DNA from: Gammaproteobacteria bacterium
Lineage (GTDB): Bacteria > Pseudomonadota > Gammaproteobacteria > Pseudomonadales > Pseudohongiellaceae
DNA: 64,000 bases
Direction: 5' to 3'
Assembly: GCA_021773355.1 (NCBI GenBank)
Contig: JAJFKE010000009.1
Span: 62,001 to 126,000 of the forward strand
Positions 48,683 to 58,413 of this stretch are shown piece by piece. A model generated the notes under the pieces. That model had not been told where the DNA came from, searched no databases, and worked only from the letters and a program-made list of their open reading frames with translations. The translations under genes were made by a program, and so were the position numbers. The stretch's first letter is position 1, and each line of letters starts with the position of its first letter.

Positions 48683-49641
48683 TGACGGATCTGCTCCACG
48701 ACCAATTGGTTGGTACGCATCTTGATAAGCTGGATCTTCAGCTTATCCAATTCTGACTCCAGGCCTTGCATACGCTGTTGAAATTGTTCTTTGTAGCGAT
48801 TTCGTGCTTTGTTGCTATGAGTATTTAGGGCTCCCTTACGGGATCCATCGGTAATGCTATAGATACCCGGTACTGGCAGAGATTCTTCCAGGGCATCGTA
48901 AACCATGCAGCAGATAACATTATTGTGTCTGGACAGCTGATTCAAATATTGCAGGGCCTTTTCATCCAGGGTCATAAAATCGGATATAACATACAGGGTA
49001 CTGCCAGGCTTGGTAATCCTTCTGATTTGACCCAATGCCTGTGCCAAGCCTGGTTTAAAGCCGGGCTCCGGCTGGCGATGGGTTTCAGGATCCTTAACAT
49101 GTTGCAGTTCCTGATTATAAAGGAACACCTGATTCAGCAAGTGCAAGGCAGAGCGCCTACTACGCTTGGGTCGCACTAAAGAGGCATCCCAATCGGAAAA
49201 CACCAAACCACCCACTCGGTCTCCGTTATCGATGGCAAGCCAGCAGAATAGGGCAGCCGCCTGTGCGGCGAGAACAGACTTAAAAGCTACCTGACTGCCA
49301 AAGTACATATTATGCGTCTGATCTACCGCGATAATGACGGGTCGCTCGCGCTCCTCCCGGAACACTTTGGTAAAAGGTCTATTTGTGCGGGCGGTGACAC
49401 GCCAGTCTATAAGGCGAATATCATCACCGGGCTGATAGGGTCTAAACTCCTCAAAGTCCAGGCCGCGGCCACGCATCTTGGAGAGATGCAGGCCAGAGAT
49501 TCCAGCAATCGAGCGCGTATGCGCTAGGTAATCGAGATTCTTTGCAGCATGACGCTGCACCAACATTTCCTGCAGCGTGATTACCGCCCCCGTGCTCTGG
49601 TAGCGGGCGTAGTGTGGGTCAATTTGTTGCTTGACTGACAT
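48661..49641 (-). CDS. DUF58 domain protein (Bat cluster)
   Basis: The 326-residue product is a soluble DUF58 protein with LRGRGLDFEEFRPYQPGDDIRLIDWRVTARTNRP-type signature (near 55-85) and VWA-like strands VIIAVDQTHNMYFGSQ and TLYVISDFMTLDEKA. It lacks the N-terminal membrane segments of the DUF58 protein of the TgpA cluster. It lies 20 bases after moxR, in the position usual for Bat operons. Confidence 0.9.
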   Translation of the reverse strand: MSVKQQIDPHYARYQSTGAVITLQEMLVQRHAAKNLDYLAHTRSIAGISGLHLSKMRGRGLDFEEFRPYQPGDDIRLIDWRVTARTNRPFTKVFREERERPVIIAVDQTHNMYFGSQVAFKSVLAAQAAALFCWLAIDNGDRVGGLVFSDWDASLVRPKRSRRSALHLLNQVFLYNQELQHVKDPETHRQPEPGFKPGLAQALGQIRRITKPGSTLYVISDFMTLDEKALQYLNQLSRHNNVICCMVYDALEESLPVPGIYSITDGSRKGALNTHSNKARNRYKEQFQQRMQGLESELDKLKIQLIKMRTNQLVVEQIRQWIAKNY

Positions 49642-49661
49642 GATGAGCCTTGGCTAAACGC

Positions 49662-50621
49662 TTAGGCTGATGGAACGCGTGCGCGAATGGTCTCTAAAAC
49701 CTTATCCGGGGTTATGCCGCTTGCCTCAGCTTCGAAGCTTAGCAGGATACGATGACGCAGGCAGTCGAACAGAATTTCCTGCACGTCATCGGGACTGACA
49801 AAGTCGCGGCCCTGAATCCAGGCATGAGCTCGGGCACAGCGATCCAGCGAGATGGTGCCACGTGGGCTGGCTCCGTATTCCAGCCAGGATGCGATGTCTT
49901 CCCCATAATTCTCAGGCTTTCTTGTCGCCATGATGAGTTGAATAATGTATTCCTCAACTTCCGGCGCCATGTGCATGGCGAGTATTTCTTGTCGGGCGGC
50001 AAACAAATCGTCTTGAGCAACTTCTTTAGGCGGTTCAGGGACTTTGTTGGCGGCTTCGTTGCGCACCAGGTGCAAAATTTCTCGTTCCGCCTCGATTAGT
50101 GGATAACTGATGGTTACATGCATCAAAAAGCGGTCGAGCTGTGCCTCCGGTAGTGGGTAAGTTCCTTCCTGTTCTATAGGGTTCTGTGTCGCCATAACCA
50201 AAAACAGAGGGGGCAGTTTAAATGATTCCCGGCCCACACTGACCTGATGCTCACCCATGGCTTCTAAAAGTGCGGACTGTACTTTGGCTGGAGCTCGGTT
50301 AATCTCGTCAGCCAATACCAGATTATGAAAGATAGGACCCTGCTGAAAGCGGAAAGAGCCGTCTTCTGGTCGATACACCTCGGTTCCAGTGATATCACTG
50401 GGAAGTAAATCGGGAGTAAATTGAATTCGGTGGAAGTCGCCTTCTATAGCTCGTGATAGATCTTTGATGGCTTTAGTCTTTGCTAGCCCCGGAGCCCCTT
50501 CCACCAGTAAGTGACCATCAGCCAATAATGCAATTAGTAAGCGATCAATGAGGCGCTCCTGGCCTATAATTTGATGCGATAACCAATTTTTGAGTTCTGT
50601 TATTATTGCGTGGTGGCTCAT
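49662..50621 (-). CDS. MoxR-family AAA+ ATPase (Bat cluster)
   Basis: This is the first gene of the minus-strand Bat operon. The 319-residue product shows Walker A GAPGLAKTKAIKDLS (about 40-54), Walker B LVLADEINRAPAKVQSALLEAMGEHQVS and sensor 1 VMATQNPIEQEGTYPLPEAQLDRF. It is a paralogue of the MoxR at 39003 but belongs to the other MoxR subgroup (Ala-Lys-Thr instead of Gly-Lys-Thr in Walker A). It is divergent from the glutamate dehydrogenase gene. Confidence 0.92.
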   Translation of the reverse strand: MSHHAIITELKNWLSHQIIGQERLIDRLLIALLADGHLLVEGAPGLAKTKAIKDLSRAIEGDFHRIQFTPDLLPSDITGTEVYRPEDGSFRFQQGPIFHNLVLADEINRAPAKVQSALLEAMGEHQVSVGRESFKLPPLFLVMATQNPIEQEGTYPLPEAQLDRFLMHVTISYPLIEAEREILHLVRNEAANKVPEPPKEVAQDDLFAARQEILAMHMAPEVEEYIIQLIMATRKPENYGEDIASWLEYGASPRGTISLDRCARAHAWIQGRDFVSPDDVQEILFDCLRHRILLSFEAEASGITPDKVLETIRARVPSA

Positions 50622-50973
50622 ATTGATATTTCTCTATAGTCAATGCTGCGCGTAAGGCGAAGTCAGGGATTTTAAACGTTTTAATAAGTATGTCTAGGTC
50701 AAGATTGTAGCTGAATGTAGCTATCGTTGGGCCCGAGCAGTGATTTCAATTATTGCTCATGCCTGGACTGGAAATGTGTGGTTTATCGGAGAAGCAGTTG
50801 ATGAGAGTTGGGGCGAGATCAATATTGAATCTATTATTCGAACGCAGACAAATTAGGTCCAGAAGTGCAGATAGTAGTCCAGGCATCTCAATCAGTACAC
50901 AGGGCCTCGCTCTGATTAGCTTGCTAAGCCGTGCTTTGCCAGAGCTGTATGTGCGCTACCAGCAACCAGGCAA
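50622..50973. other. Divergent gap between moxR and glutamate dehydrogenase
   Basis: These 352 bases hold the promoters for both neighbours. An 11-base inverted repeat, ATGCCTGGACT at 50759-50769 and its inverse at 50876-50886, encloses about 106 bases. A 74-codon open frame (50753-50977) ends with a 4-base overlap of the dehydrogenase start but has no ribosome binding site and no recognisable product. I make no gene call. Confidence 0.35.
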
Positions 50974-53900
50974 ATGAATATGAGTACAAAGTACTTGCTG
51001 GGACACTCGAAACTGCTGCATCTGAGTAAAAGCCTGGATCAAAAATTTTCTGCGAATAAAGCAGAGCTTCTAAAATTATTTGCCGGCCAGTATTTTGCTA
51101 GCACATCAAGAGCAGATTTAAATAACTTCAGCGATGATTTTATTTACGCCAATCTGATGCAGGCGTGGAAGTTTCTACAGAATCGCGATTCCAACACTCC
51201 AAAAATCGAATTGACGCACTTCGATACGAGCGCTGACGATCAACGTAGTGGTACCCGAATTCTAATTCTGTTGAATGATATGCCATTTGTGGTGGATTCT
51301 ACTCGTCAGGCATTGCTGCGATCTTCGGTTATTATCAAAAATTTAAACAATGCCGTTGTGTACAACGAACGAACTAGAGCTAATTCCGGTTTGGGCAAGC
51401 TGAAGAAACTGTTGCCGAACGCTGGATTGGCCGGCAGGGCAGAAGCTTTGATTTGTCTCGACTGTGTCCGAATCGATAATGCTGAATGTAAGTACATAGA
51501 AAAAGAAATTCGCGGCACCCTAAAAAACGTTGCCGCTGCAGTCAAAGATTATCCTGCCATGTATGCGCAGATGGTGGTTATTCAGGAAGATCTGGTTAAA
51601 AATGCTGCACGGATACCAGTATCAAAAACTAATCTGAGTGAATCCCTGAAATTTATTTCCTGGTTGTTAGCTGACCATTTTACCTATTTGGGGTACGAGA
51701 AATACCATATTAGCCGCAGCGGGCGGGGTCAGTTCATCGAGTTAGATGAAGGTTCACTGCTGGGGGTTTCTCGTTTTAAATCCGACATCATACCGAAGGC
51801 GAAAATATCCAGTCTGACTAAAGGTGCCGGAGAGCTAATACTTAAAAAGAAGGTATGCAATTTCGCCAAGTCTGGTACTCGATCGAAAGTGCATCGGCCG
51901 GCCTATTGTGATTATGTGTTGCTTAAGGAATTTGACGAACATGGCGAGGTCGCCGTAGAGCATCGCTTCCTCGGTCTATACACCTCGTCAGTCTATTTTC
52001 AGGAAGTTCTAGAAATACCCCTGATTCGACAGAAGGTTAAGACGGTTCTGGAACAATCGGGTTTTGCACAGAATGGCCATAATATTAAAGAACTGCTGCA
52101 GGTCATCAATGTTTTTCCCCGTGATGAACTATTTCAGATTAGCAGAAGCCAACTACTGCATACCGCCACCGAAATCGCCAGGATACAAGATACGCGGGAT
52201 AGTCGTTTATTCATTCGTCGAGATTTGTACGGCAAATTCTTTTCCTGCCTGGTTTATATTTCACGAGACATTTTCTCTACCAAAGTTAGAACTCAGGTTC
52301 AGCGGCTGTTACAGGAGCGACTACAGGGTGCCGAGGTTGAATTTAATACCTATGCCTCTGAGTCTACTTTTACACGGATACATTTCATTCTTCGGGTCCC
52401 GGAAATAGAAAAAATTAGCTATAAAGCCGAGGAAATAGAAACCGAAATGGCTCGGTTGATTAAACCATGGGACGATTATTTCTCTGAAGCGCTGCACTAT
52501 ACCTATTCAGACGTCAAAGCAGCTCAGCATGTAAATGACTTCGTAAATTGTTTTTCACTCGCCTATAAGGAATCTTACCGCGCCGAAACAGCAGTAGTCG
52601 ACGTTTCATCCATAGAGCGTGTGCTTGAAACAAAAAAACTGGTAGTAAATTTATCCCCCTGTGCTTCTGATGGCCAGGCTGAATTTAGCTTCAAAATATT
52701 TAGCTACGATGAGCAGTTATATTTGTCTGATGTAGATCCAATCCTTGAAAATTTGGGTCTGAATATAATTAGCGAAAAGACTTTTAAGCTGCAAGTTAAT
52801 GCTGACGATCGGGTGTGGTTACACGATTTCTCGCTGTATAGAGACAAAGCTCTGGGTAAATTCACCGCTGAGACGAAGAAAATATTCGAGGACGCCTTCG
52901 CCGCCATCTGGGATGAAGAGATCGACGATGACAGTTTTAATGAACTAGTCACTACAGCTGAAATTGAATGGCGTGAGGCCGCGCTACTAAGAGCTTACGC
53001 CTCTTACCTGAAACAAATTAAATTCGGCTACAGTGTTGCACATATTGCGGAAACCCTCTCATGCCACAGGCATATTTGTCGTCTGCTGATTCGCTATTTT
53101 GACAAATTATTCAACCCCTCTTCAGCAAAGCAGACTAAGGAGAGCGCGACCACAATCAGGGCGAAGCTGATTAGCGCGATAGACGAGGTCACTGTTCTTT
53201 CTGAGGATAGTGTGCTGCGAGCTTACCTAAACTTATTCGATGCTACACTGCGAACCAATTATTTTCAGTCTGATGGAGTTAGTGCTCAGCGCAAGAATTA
53301 TTTTTCGTTCAAATTCGATCCAACTCGGATAACAGGGATACCTAGACCAACACCAAAGTTTGAGATCTTTGTTTTTTCACGACTGGTAGAAGGAGTTCAT
53401 TTGCGTGGCGGAAAGGTCGCTCGCGGCGGACTGCGTTGGTCAGACAGGCGCGAGGACTATCGAACAGAAGTGTTAGGCCTGGTAAAGGCGCAGCAAGTCA
53501 AGAATTCCGTAATAGTGCCAGTTGGCGCCAAAGGTGGGTTTGTTATCAAGCAAAATACCGTCGGCCTTGATAGAGCACAGCTGGGCAAACTGGGTATTCA
53601 ATGTTATCAGACTTTCATTCGTGGATTGCTGGACATTACTGACAATCTGGTCGGCGATAAGATACTGCTCCCGCCTTCAGTTTCGGTAAGAGACGATGAC
53701 GACCCTTACCTGGTGGTAGCGGCAGACAAAGGTACGGCTACTTTTTCGGACATTGCCAATGACCTCGCTGCAGAATACGGCTTCTGGTTGGGAGACGGAT
53801 TCGCTTCGGGTGGTAGCAATGGCTACGATCACAAGCAAATGGGTATTACCGCTAAAGGCGCCTGGGTATCAGTGCAGCGACACTTTAGAGAGCTCGGTAT

Positions 53901-55833
53901 CAATATACAGCAACAAGATTTCACCGTTGTTGGAATAGGTGATATGTCCGGAGACGTATTCGGTAATGGTATGTTGCTTTCGAGACACATCTGTTTGCTT
54001 GCCGCATTTAATCACATGCACATATTCATCGATCCTCAGCCTGATGCCGCCAGAAGTTTTGTTGAGCGTTCGCGTTTGTTCAAAAAAGTAGGCTCTTCAT
54101 GGGCTGACTATAACTCGCAATTAATTTCCAAAGGCGGGGGGGTTTTTCCACGTCACTCGAAATCGATTGCAATCAGCGCGCAAATGAAGGCTTGTTTTAA
54201 TATCGAGCAGGATGTCCTCACTCCGGATCAGCTTATCTCAGCACTGTTAATTAGCCCGGTCGATTTATTATGGAACGGTGGAATTGGTACCTATGTTAAA
54301 GCAGCGGCGGAAAATCATTTAGAAGTGGGAGATAAGGCGAATGATTCTCTGCGAGTAAACGGCAAGCAATTACGTTGCAGAGTTATTGGAGAAGGTGGAA
54401 ATCTTGGTCTCACGCAGCTCGCCCGAATTGAGTATGCGATGGGTGGTGGAATCTCTCTCACGGACTTTATTGATAACTCGGCGGGTGTCGATTGTTCGGA
54501 CCATGAAGTTAATATAAAAATTCTGCTGAATACTTTGGGGCAGAAAGTGAGTCTGACCGAGAATAAGCGCAGCAATTTATTACAGGGCATGACACAAGAG
54601 GTGGCAGAGTTAGTGTTGGAGAACAATTATCGACAGGTTCAGGCTATCGGTTTGGCCAATTCAGAAATGGAATTTCGTAGTAAAGAGTATGCTGGCTTAA
54701 TCTCCTACCTGGAGGAGAATGCTGGCCTGGCAAGAGAGCTTGAATTTCTGCCTAACGTCGATCAATTAGAAGAGAGGACGGCCAAGCAAAAATATCTCAC
54801 CCGACCCGAAATTTCGATTGTAACCTCCTATATGAAAATGTATCTAAAGCAGCAGTTAGTCAGTGCTGAGTACATTGACGACAGTTACTTGATTAACTAC
54901 CTGTTTGATGCTTTTCCAGAAAGTTTAGGCAAAAAATATAGATCCGAGATTCTGCAACATCCATTGAGGCGAGAGTTAGTGGCCACACAGTTGGCAAATT
55001 TTGTGGTGAACCTGGTTGGTCCCAGCTTTATCTATCGCATGGTTGACTCCACTGGAGCTGCCGCCAATGAGGTGGTGAAAGCGGCGATAATAGCCAACGA
55101 CATTTTTCAGACTGACAAGACCTGGAAGCAGGTTGAGGCGCTAGACTACAAAGTCCGGGCAGATATCCAGGCAGTTATGATGACGAGATTGACCAGACTA
55201 CTGCGACGAGCAACACGCTGGTTATTGCGGAACCATGAAAACGTAGTAAGTTTTTCTGAAGCCCAGTCTAGGTTTGTAAAACAAATTGCGGCAGTTCGAA
55301 AGCTTTTGCCATTAAAGCTTCCTCCCGATTTCCAGGCCATGTTTAGCGAAAAGTACGAAAATCTTATCGAGAATAAAGTGCCCGAAGAATTGGCGCTAGA
55401 GCTTACTCGTTGTGAATTTCTATTTCCGGCAACCAGTTTTATAGATATCAGTAACCGCACCGGTGAAAAATTGACCTCAGTAGTAGAAGTCTACTATGCC
55501 GTGGGTGAAGAGCTTCAGCTAAACTGGCTGGGCAAGATGATTAATCAACTTAAGGTGAGTAATAACTGGCAGGCACTTGCCAGAGAAACCTATTTGGATG
55601 ATCTATCTTGGCAGCAACGCATCATCACTGCCAATATTGTTGCGACCATTAAGAAGGCTGGTTCCGCCGATGCCCGGGTTCTTCGATGGAGCAAATTGCA
55701 CGAGGCATCGATGCATCGCGCGAGAGAAATGTTGCACGCCCTGCAAGCAGAGCAAGAGCCTGATTACTCAATGTTCTCTGTGGTATTGCGTGAATTGCAA
55801 TCCCTGGCGCAGCAAACGGCCAATAGAGAATAG
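50974..55833 (+). CDS. gdhB: NAD-specific glutamate dehydrogenase, large (180 kDa) class
   Basis: This oxidatively deaminates glutamate to 2-oxoglutarate with NAD, linking amino-acid catabolism to the TCA cycle. The 1619-residue product belongs to the 180 kDa class known from Pseudomonas and Streptomyces. The N-terminal half (1-750) holds ACT-like regulatory segments; the catalytic part lies at about 780-1250, with RGGLRWSDRREDYRTEVLGLVKAQQVKNSVIVPVGAKGGF, GIGDMSGDVFGNGMLLS and LLWNGGIGTYVKA. The class is often allosterically controlled (arginine in Pseudomonas). ATG at 50974 is used; ATG at 50980 has a better distance to AGG and is equally possible. Confidence 0.94.
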   Translation: MNMSTKYLLGHSKLLHLSKSLDQKFSANKAELLKLFAGQYFASTSRADLNNFSDDFIYANLMQAWKFLQNRDSNTPKIELTHFDTSADDQRSGTRILILLNDMPFVVDSTRQALLRSSVIIKNLNNAVVYNERTRANSGLGKLKKLLPNAGLAGRAEALICLDCVRIDNAECKYIEKEIRGTLKNVAAAVKDYPAMYAQMVVIQEDLVKNAARIPVSKTNLSESLKFISWLLADHFTYLGYEKYHISRSGRGQFIELDEGSLLGVSRFKSDIIPKAKISSLTKGAGELILKKKVCNFAKSGTRSKVHRPAYCDYVLLKEFDEHGEVAVEHRFLGLYTSSVYFQEVLEIPLIRQKVKTVLEQSGFAQNGHNIKELLQVINVFPRDELFQISRSQLLHTATEIARIQDTRDSRLFIRRDLYGKFFSCLVYISRDIFSTKVRTQVQRLLQERLQGAEVEFNTYASESTFTRIHFILRVPEIEKISYKAEEIETEMARLIKPWDDYFSEALHYTYSDVKAAQHVNDFVNCFSLAYKESYRAETAVVDVSSIERVLETKKLVVNLSPCASDGQAEFSFKIFSYDEQLYLSDVDPILENLGLNIISEKTFKLQVNADDRVWLHDFSLYRDKALGKFTAETKKIFEDAFAAIWDEEIDDDSFNELVTTAEIEWREAALLRAYASYLKQIKFGYSVAHIAETLSCHRHICRLLIRYFDKLFNPSSAKQTKESATTIRAKLISAIDEVTVLSEDSVLRAYLNLFDATLRTNYFQSDGVSAQRKNYFSFKFDPTRITGIPRPTPKFEIFVFSRLVEGVHLRGGKVARGGLRWSDRREDYRTEVLGLVKAQQVKNSVIVPVGAKGGFVIKQNTVGLDRAQLGKLGIQCYQTFIRGLLDITDNLVGDKILLPPSVSVRDDDDPYLVVAADKGTATFSDIANDLAAEYGFWLGDGFASGGSNGYDHKQMGITAKGAWVSVQRHFRELGINIQQQDFTVVGIGDMSGDVFGNGMLLSRHICLLAAFNHMHIFIDPQPDAARSFVERSRLFKKVGSSWADYNSQLISKGGGVFPRHSKSIAISAQMKACFNIEQDVLTPDQLISALLISPVDLLWNGGIGTYVKAAAENHLEVGDKANDSLRVNGKQLRCRVIGEGGNLGLTQLARIEYAMGGGISLTDFIDNSAGVDCSDHEVNIKILLNTLGQKVSLTENKRSNLLQGMTQEVAELVLENNYRQVQAIGLANSEMEFRSKEYAGLISYLEENAGLARELEFLPNVDQLEERTAKQKYLTRPEISIVTSYMKMYLKQQLVSAEYIDDSYLINYLFDAFPESLGKKYRSEILQHPLRRELVATQLANFVVNLVGPSFIYRMVDSTGAAANEVVKAAIIANDIFQTDKTWKQVEALDYKVRADIQAVMMTRLTRLLRRATRWLLRNHENVVSFSEAQSRFVKQIAAVRKLLPLKLPPDFQAMFSEKYENLIENKVPEELALELTRCEFLFPATSFIDISNRTGEKLTSVVEVYYAVGEELQLNWLGKMINQLKVSNNWQALARETYLDDLSWQQRIITANIVATIKKAGSADARVLRWSKLHEASMHRAREMLHALQAEQEPDYSMFSVVLRELQSLAQQTANRE

Positions 55834-55963
55834 GGAAATCTTCGGTGTTCTATAATCTGTTGAATTCGTCTAATCCAAATTCAGTACCAATTCGACTGTT
55901 AGCTGAAGCGATTACTGCGTACAATTTCAACTTGATATAGACATCCAAACCAGCGATTCCAAT

Positions 55964-56986
55964 TTGTATAAACTGCTTAGAAGTCTTCTGTTCTGCCTGC
56001 CCGCTGAGGCGTCACACAATTTTGCCCTGCGTGCAATGAAGCTGGGCAATAAAATTGGTGTGTCGCCCCTGCTGGCAGCAAATACCCGGGGTATCGCTCA
56101 GCCTAAAAATATTATGGGCATAGATTTTCCTCATGTACTTGGTCTGGCAGCAGGCCTTGATAAAAATGCGGATTATGTAGATGCCTTATTCGCCATGGGA
56201 TTTGCCTTTGTCGAAGTGGGAACCCTAACACCGCGGCCACAGTCTGGTAACCCAAAACCAAGAATGTACAGATTGACGTCTGAGCGGGCGATTATCAACA
56301 GATTAGGGTTTAATAATAAGGGCATTGCTTATGCTTGCGAGAGAATTAGCGAGCTAGAGAAACCTGGAGTGGTAGGTATTAATATTGGAAAAAACTTTGA
56401 TACTGCAGTGAGCCAGGCCAATCAAGATTATATTGAATGTCTGCAATGCTGCTATTCATTGGCAGACTATGTAAGCATCAATATCTCCTCTCCTAACACC
56501 CCGGGTCTGCGCAGTTTACAGTTCGGTGATGAACTTAATAGTTTGCTGGATGCACTAAAAGAAGAACAAGCTAAACTGCGAAAAGAATATGACCGCTATA
56601 CACCTATTGCCGTAAAACTGGCTCCAGATTTGTCGCCGGAAGAAATAGAATCCTGCTGTCAGAGTTTGATCAGCAGGGAGATGGATGCGATTATAGCCAC
56701 TAACACCACCCTGGATAGATCCCTGGTGTCTTCTCATATCCATGCGGGCCAGGCTGGCGGTTTAAGCGGTGCGCCATTGAGCAATCTGTCCTGTTCTGTG
56801 CTTAAGCAAATCAAAGCGCAGGTGGGAGAGAAGATGCCCATTATCGGGGTGGGGGGGATCATGTCTGCGCAGCAGGCGCAGCAGCGGCTGGATGCAGGAG
56901 CAGATTTGTTGCAGATTTATACGGGCTTTGTCTACGAGGGGCCGGTACTTATTCAGCAAATCCTTAGCAGTCTGGCCCATGAATAA
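55964..56986 (+). CDS. pyrD: Dihydroorotate dehydrogenase (quinone), class 2
   Basis: PyrD oxidises dihydroorotate to orotate in pyrimidine synthesis and passes electrons to quinone at the inner membrane. The 340-residue product has the N-terminal amphipathic membrane-binding helices of class 2, then NRLGFNNKGI, SINISSPNTPGLRSLQ with the catalytic Ser, VKLAPDLSPEE, and the FMN-phosphate site GVGGIMSAQQA. The start is TTG at 55964 with no strong ribosome binding site; no in-frame ATG precedes the conserved part. The stop overlaps the next gene by 8 bases. Confidence 0.95.
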   Translation: MYKLLRSLLFCLPAEASHNFALRAMKLGNKIGVSPLLAANTRGIAQPKNIMGIDFPHVLGLAAGLDKNADYVDALFAMGFAFVEVGTLTPRPQSGNPKPRMYRLTSERAIINRLGFNNKGIAYACERISELEKPGVVGINIGKNFDTAVSQANQDYIECLQCCYSLADYVSINISSPNTPGLRSLQFGDELNSLLDALKEEQAKLRKEYDRYTPIAVKLAPDLSPEEIESCCQSLISREMDAIIATNTTLDRSLVSSHIHAGQAGGLSGAPLSNLSCSVLKQIKAQVGEKMPIIGVGGIMSAQQAQQRLDAGADLLQIYTGFVYEGPVLIQQILSSLAHE

Positions 56987-57224
56987 GCTAATCCTCTATA
57001 CCACGGTTGGTTGTCATCTCTGTGAACAGGCCGAGCAACTTCTTCAGGCGTTTGCATCTGCAGAGGCGGGTTCCATACAGTTTGAACTTGAAGCTATTGA
57101 TATTAGTAGTGATGAGAGTCTGGTTGAGCAATACGGTATTCGTATACCGGTGGTAAAGAATGTTGTAACAGAAAGGGAAGTAGGCTGGCCCTTCGATTCG
57201 CAGGAACTGTTTACGCTATTTTGA
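56979..57224 (+). CDS. Glutaredoxin-like (DUF836) protein
   Basis: The 81-residue product is a thioredoxin-fold protein of the glutaredoxin-like family, with the redox pair CHLC in LYTTVGCHLCEQAEQLL (residues 11-14) and the cis-proline region RIPVVKN. The start ATG at 56979 is chosen because the longer open frame only reads through pyrD. It is 8 bases inside the pyrD end, so coupled. It ends 14 bases inside the convergent M15 peptidase gene. The physiological partner is unknown. Confidence 0.82.
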   Translation: MNKLILYTTVGCHLCEQAEQLLQAFASAEAGSIQFELEAIDISSDESLVEQYGIRIPVVKNVVTEREVGWPFDSQELFTLF

Positions 57225-58224
57225 TGTGCCAGGGTTCAAAACGGACTCCGAACAGATTATCGGTAGGGTAGCGTATGTCCACGTAACCGAGTCTGGCAAT
57301 TTTCTTGTACTCAGCTGTGTCTGAAAAATCAGCCGTGAAATTCTTGACACCATAACCGGTCTTGCCTATATCGAAATCCCCGATTCCATGATAGGAATGA
57401 CCTGGTGGCGCTAAGGAGCGGGATGCTCTGGACAGATTGCCGTTAGCCTGTATCGCCTTCGCCAGGAATAGATGCATTTGTTTTACAATACTGCGTACAC
57501 CTGAAGTCAAAATAACTTCATCTCCCACGTCTTTCTTAATTTGTGTATAAAGATTTTCAGATTGGCCCTTGAGTAGGAAGTGCCCAGTATTTGAAATTTT
57601 CGCTACTTCGGTACGAGGTATGAAGTCTGTAATTTCTGCACTGATTTTCTTGCCAAAAAACCCGTAGCGATGAGGATTGGCAAAGAATACCTCCTCGAGG
57701 AAATTCAGCTCGTCTGCTTCGAATTTACCTATTTCCGAAAAGTCCCGACCGTGTTGCAGCATTTCATCAAAACTCATTAGATTGAAATTGCCATGACCTA
57801 TGTACTTCTCTACTCGAGACATATGCTGTGTGGTTTTCAGCAGTAATGACTCATAGCGCGCATCGAGATAGATGTCACTGGCGAATATGGCATCAAAATT
57901 TCGAATCTTGCGCAGGTAATTTTCTACCTGTGCATCATCGAGTTCGGCAACTTCGAACGGGATGTCGGAGTCCCGCCCAGGGGTCAGAACAGGAGCAGGG
58001 ATGGGAATGCCTTGGACTGGTTGAACGGATTCGAGTTGTATGGAAGTAAACTGAAATGATTGGCTGTTTTCCATGCCCGCCGCTGTGGGGCCGGTATAGT
58101 CTATTGCTACTGGAGACTTGGCCAACAGCGGGCTCTGCTGATTAATTCGCTGCCACATGAAATGGCCGCCGAAAGCAACCGTGCTTGCGGTAAAGAAGCC
58201 CTCAAGAAATGCTCTTTTATTCAA
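57211..58224 (-). CDS. M15-family peptidase with Tat-like signal
   Basis: The C-terminal domain (about 230-337) matches D-Ala-D-Ala carboxypeptidase/VanY-type M15 peptidases: SGVRSIVKQMHLFL, the zinc-site GHSYHGIGDFDIG with His and Asp, and FEPWHIKIA with Glu and His. The N-terminus MNKRAFLEGFFTASTVAFGGH resembles a twin-arginine signal with Lys-Arg in place of Arg-Arg. Residues about 100-220 have no assigned domain. A periplasmic peptidoglycan role is inferred. The 3' end overlaps the glutaredoxin-like gene on the other strand by 14 bases. Confidence 0.8.
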   Translation of the reverse strand: MNKRAFLEGFFTASTVAFGGHFMWQRINQQSPLLAKSPVAIDYTGPTAAGMENSQSFQFTSIQLESVQPVQGIPIPAPVLTPGRDSDIPFEVAELDDAQVENYLRKIRNFDAIFASDIYLDARYESLLLKTTQHMSRVEKYIGHGNFNLMSFDEMLQHGRDFSEIGKFEADELNFLEEVFFANPHRYGFFGKKISAEITDFIPRTEVAKISNTGHFLLKGQSENLYTQIKKDVGDEVILTSGVRSIVKQMHLFLAKAIQANGNLSRASRSLAPPGHSYHGIGDFDIGKTGYGVKNFTADFSDTAEYKKIARLGYVDIRYPTDNLFGVRFEPWHIKIA

Positions 58225-58271
58225 TGCTTGACCCGTGTCTTGCTTCTTTTATATATATGTATCGGTTTTTA

Positions 58272-58287
58272 ACATCGATATCGATGT
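58272..58287. promoter_or_regulatory. 16-base perfect palindrome, possible operator
   Basis: ACATCGATATCGATGT is fully palindromic and lies 48-63 bases upstream of the M15 peptidase start codon (minus strand). The surrounding sequence is AT-rich. It is a candidate operator for a dimeric regulator; nothing in the window identifies the regulator. Confidence 0.4.
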
Positions 58288-58413
58288 ATGTCGATTTATC
58301 GTTCGCATTCAACATAGTTAAAGCCAAAATATAACAAAATCAACGCAAATGGTTAATAGGCCTATGAATCTATTGCAATTATGAGAATCCGTTCGCATCG
58401 CGGCGAGTTTTAT

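Noticed and set aside
56892..56978. Longer start for the glutaredoxin-like gene
   Set aside because: The extra 29 residues only read through the pyrD coding sequence and match no thioredoxin-fold N-terminus.
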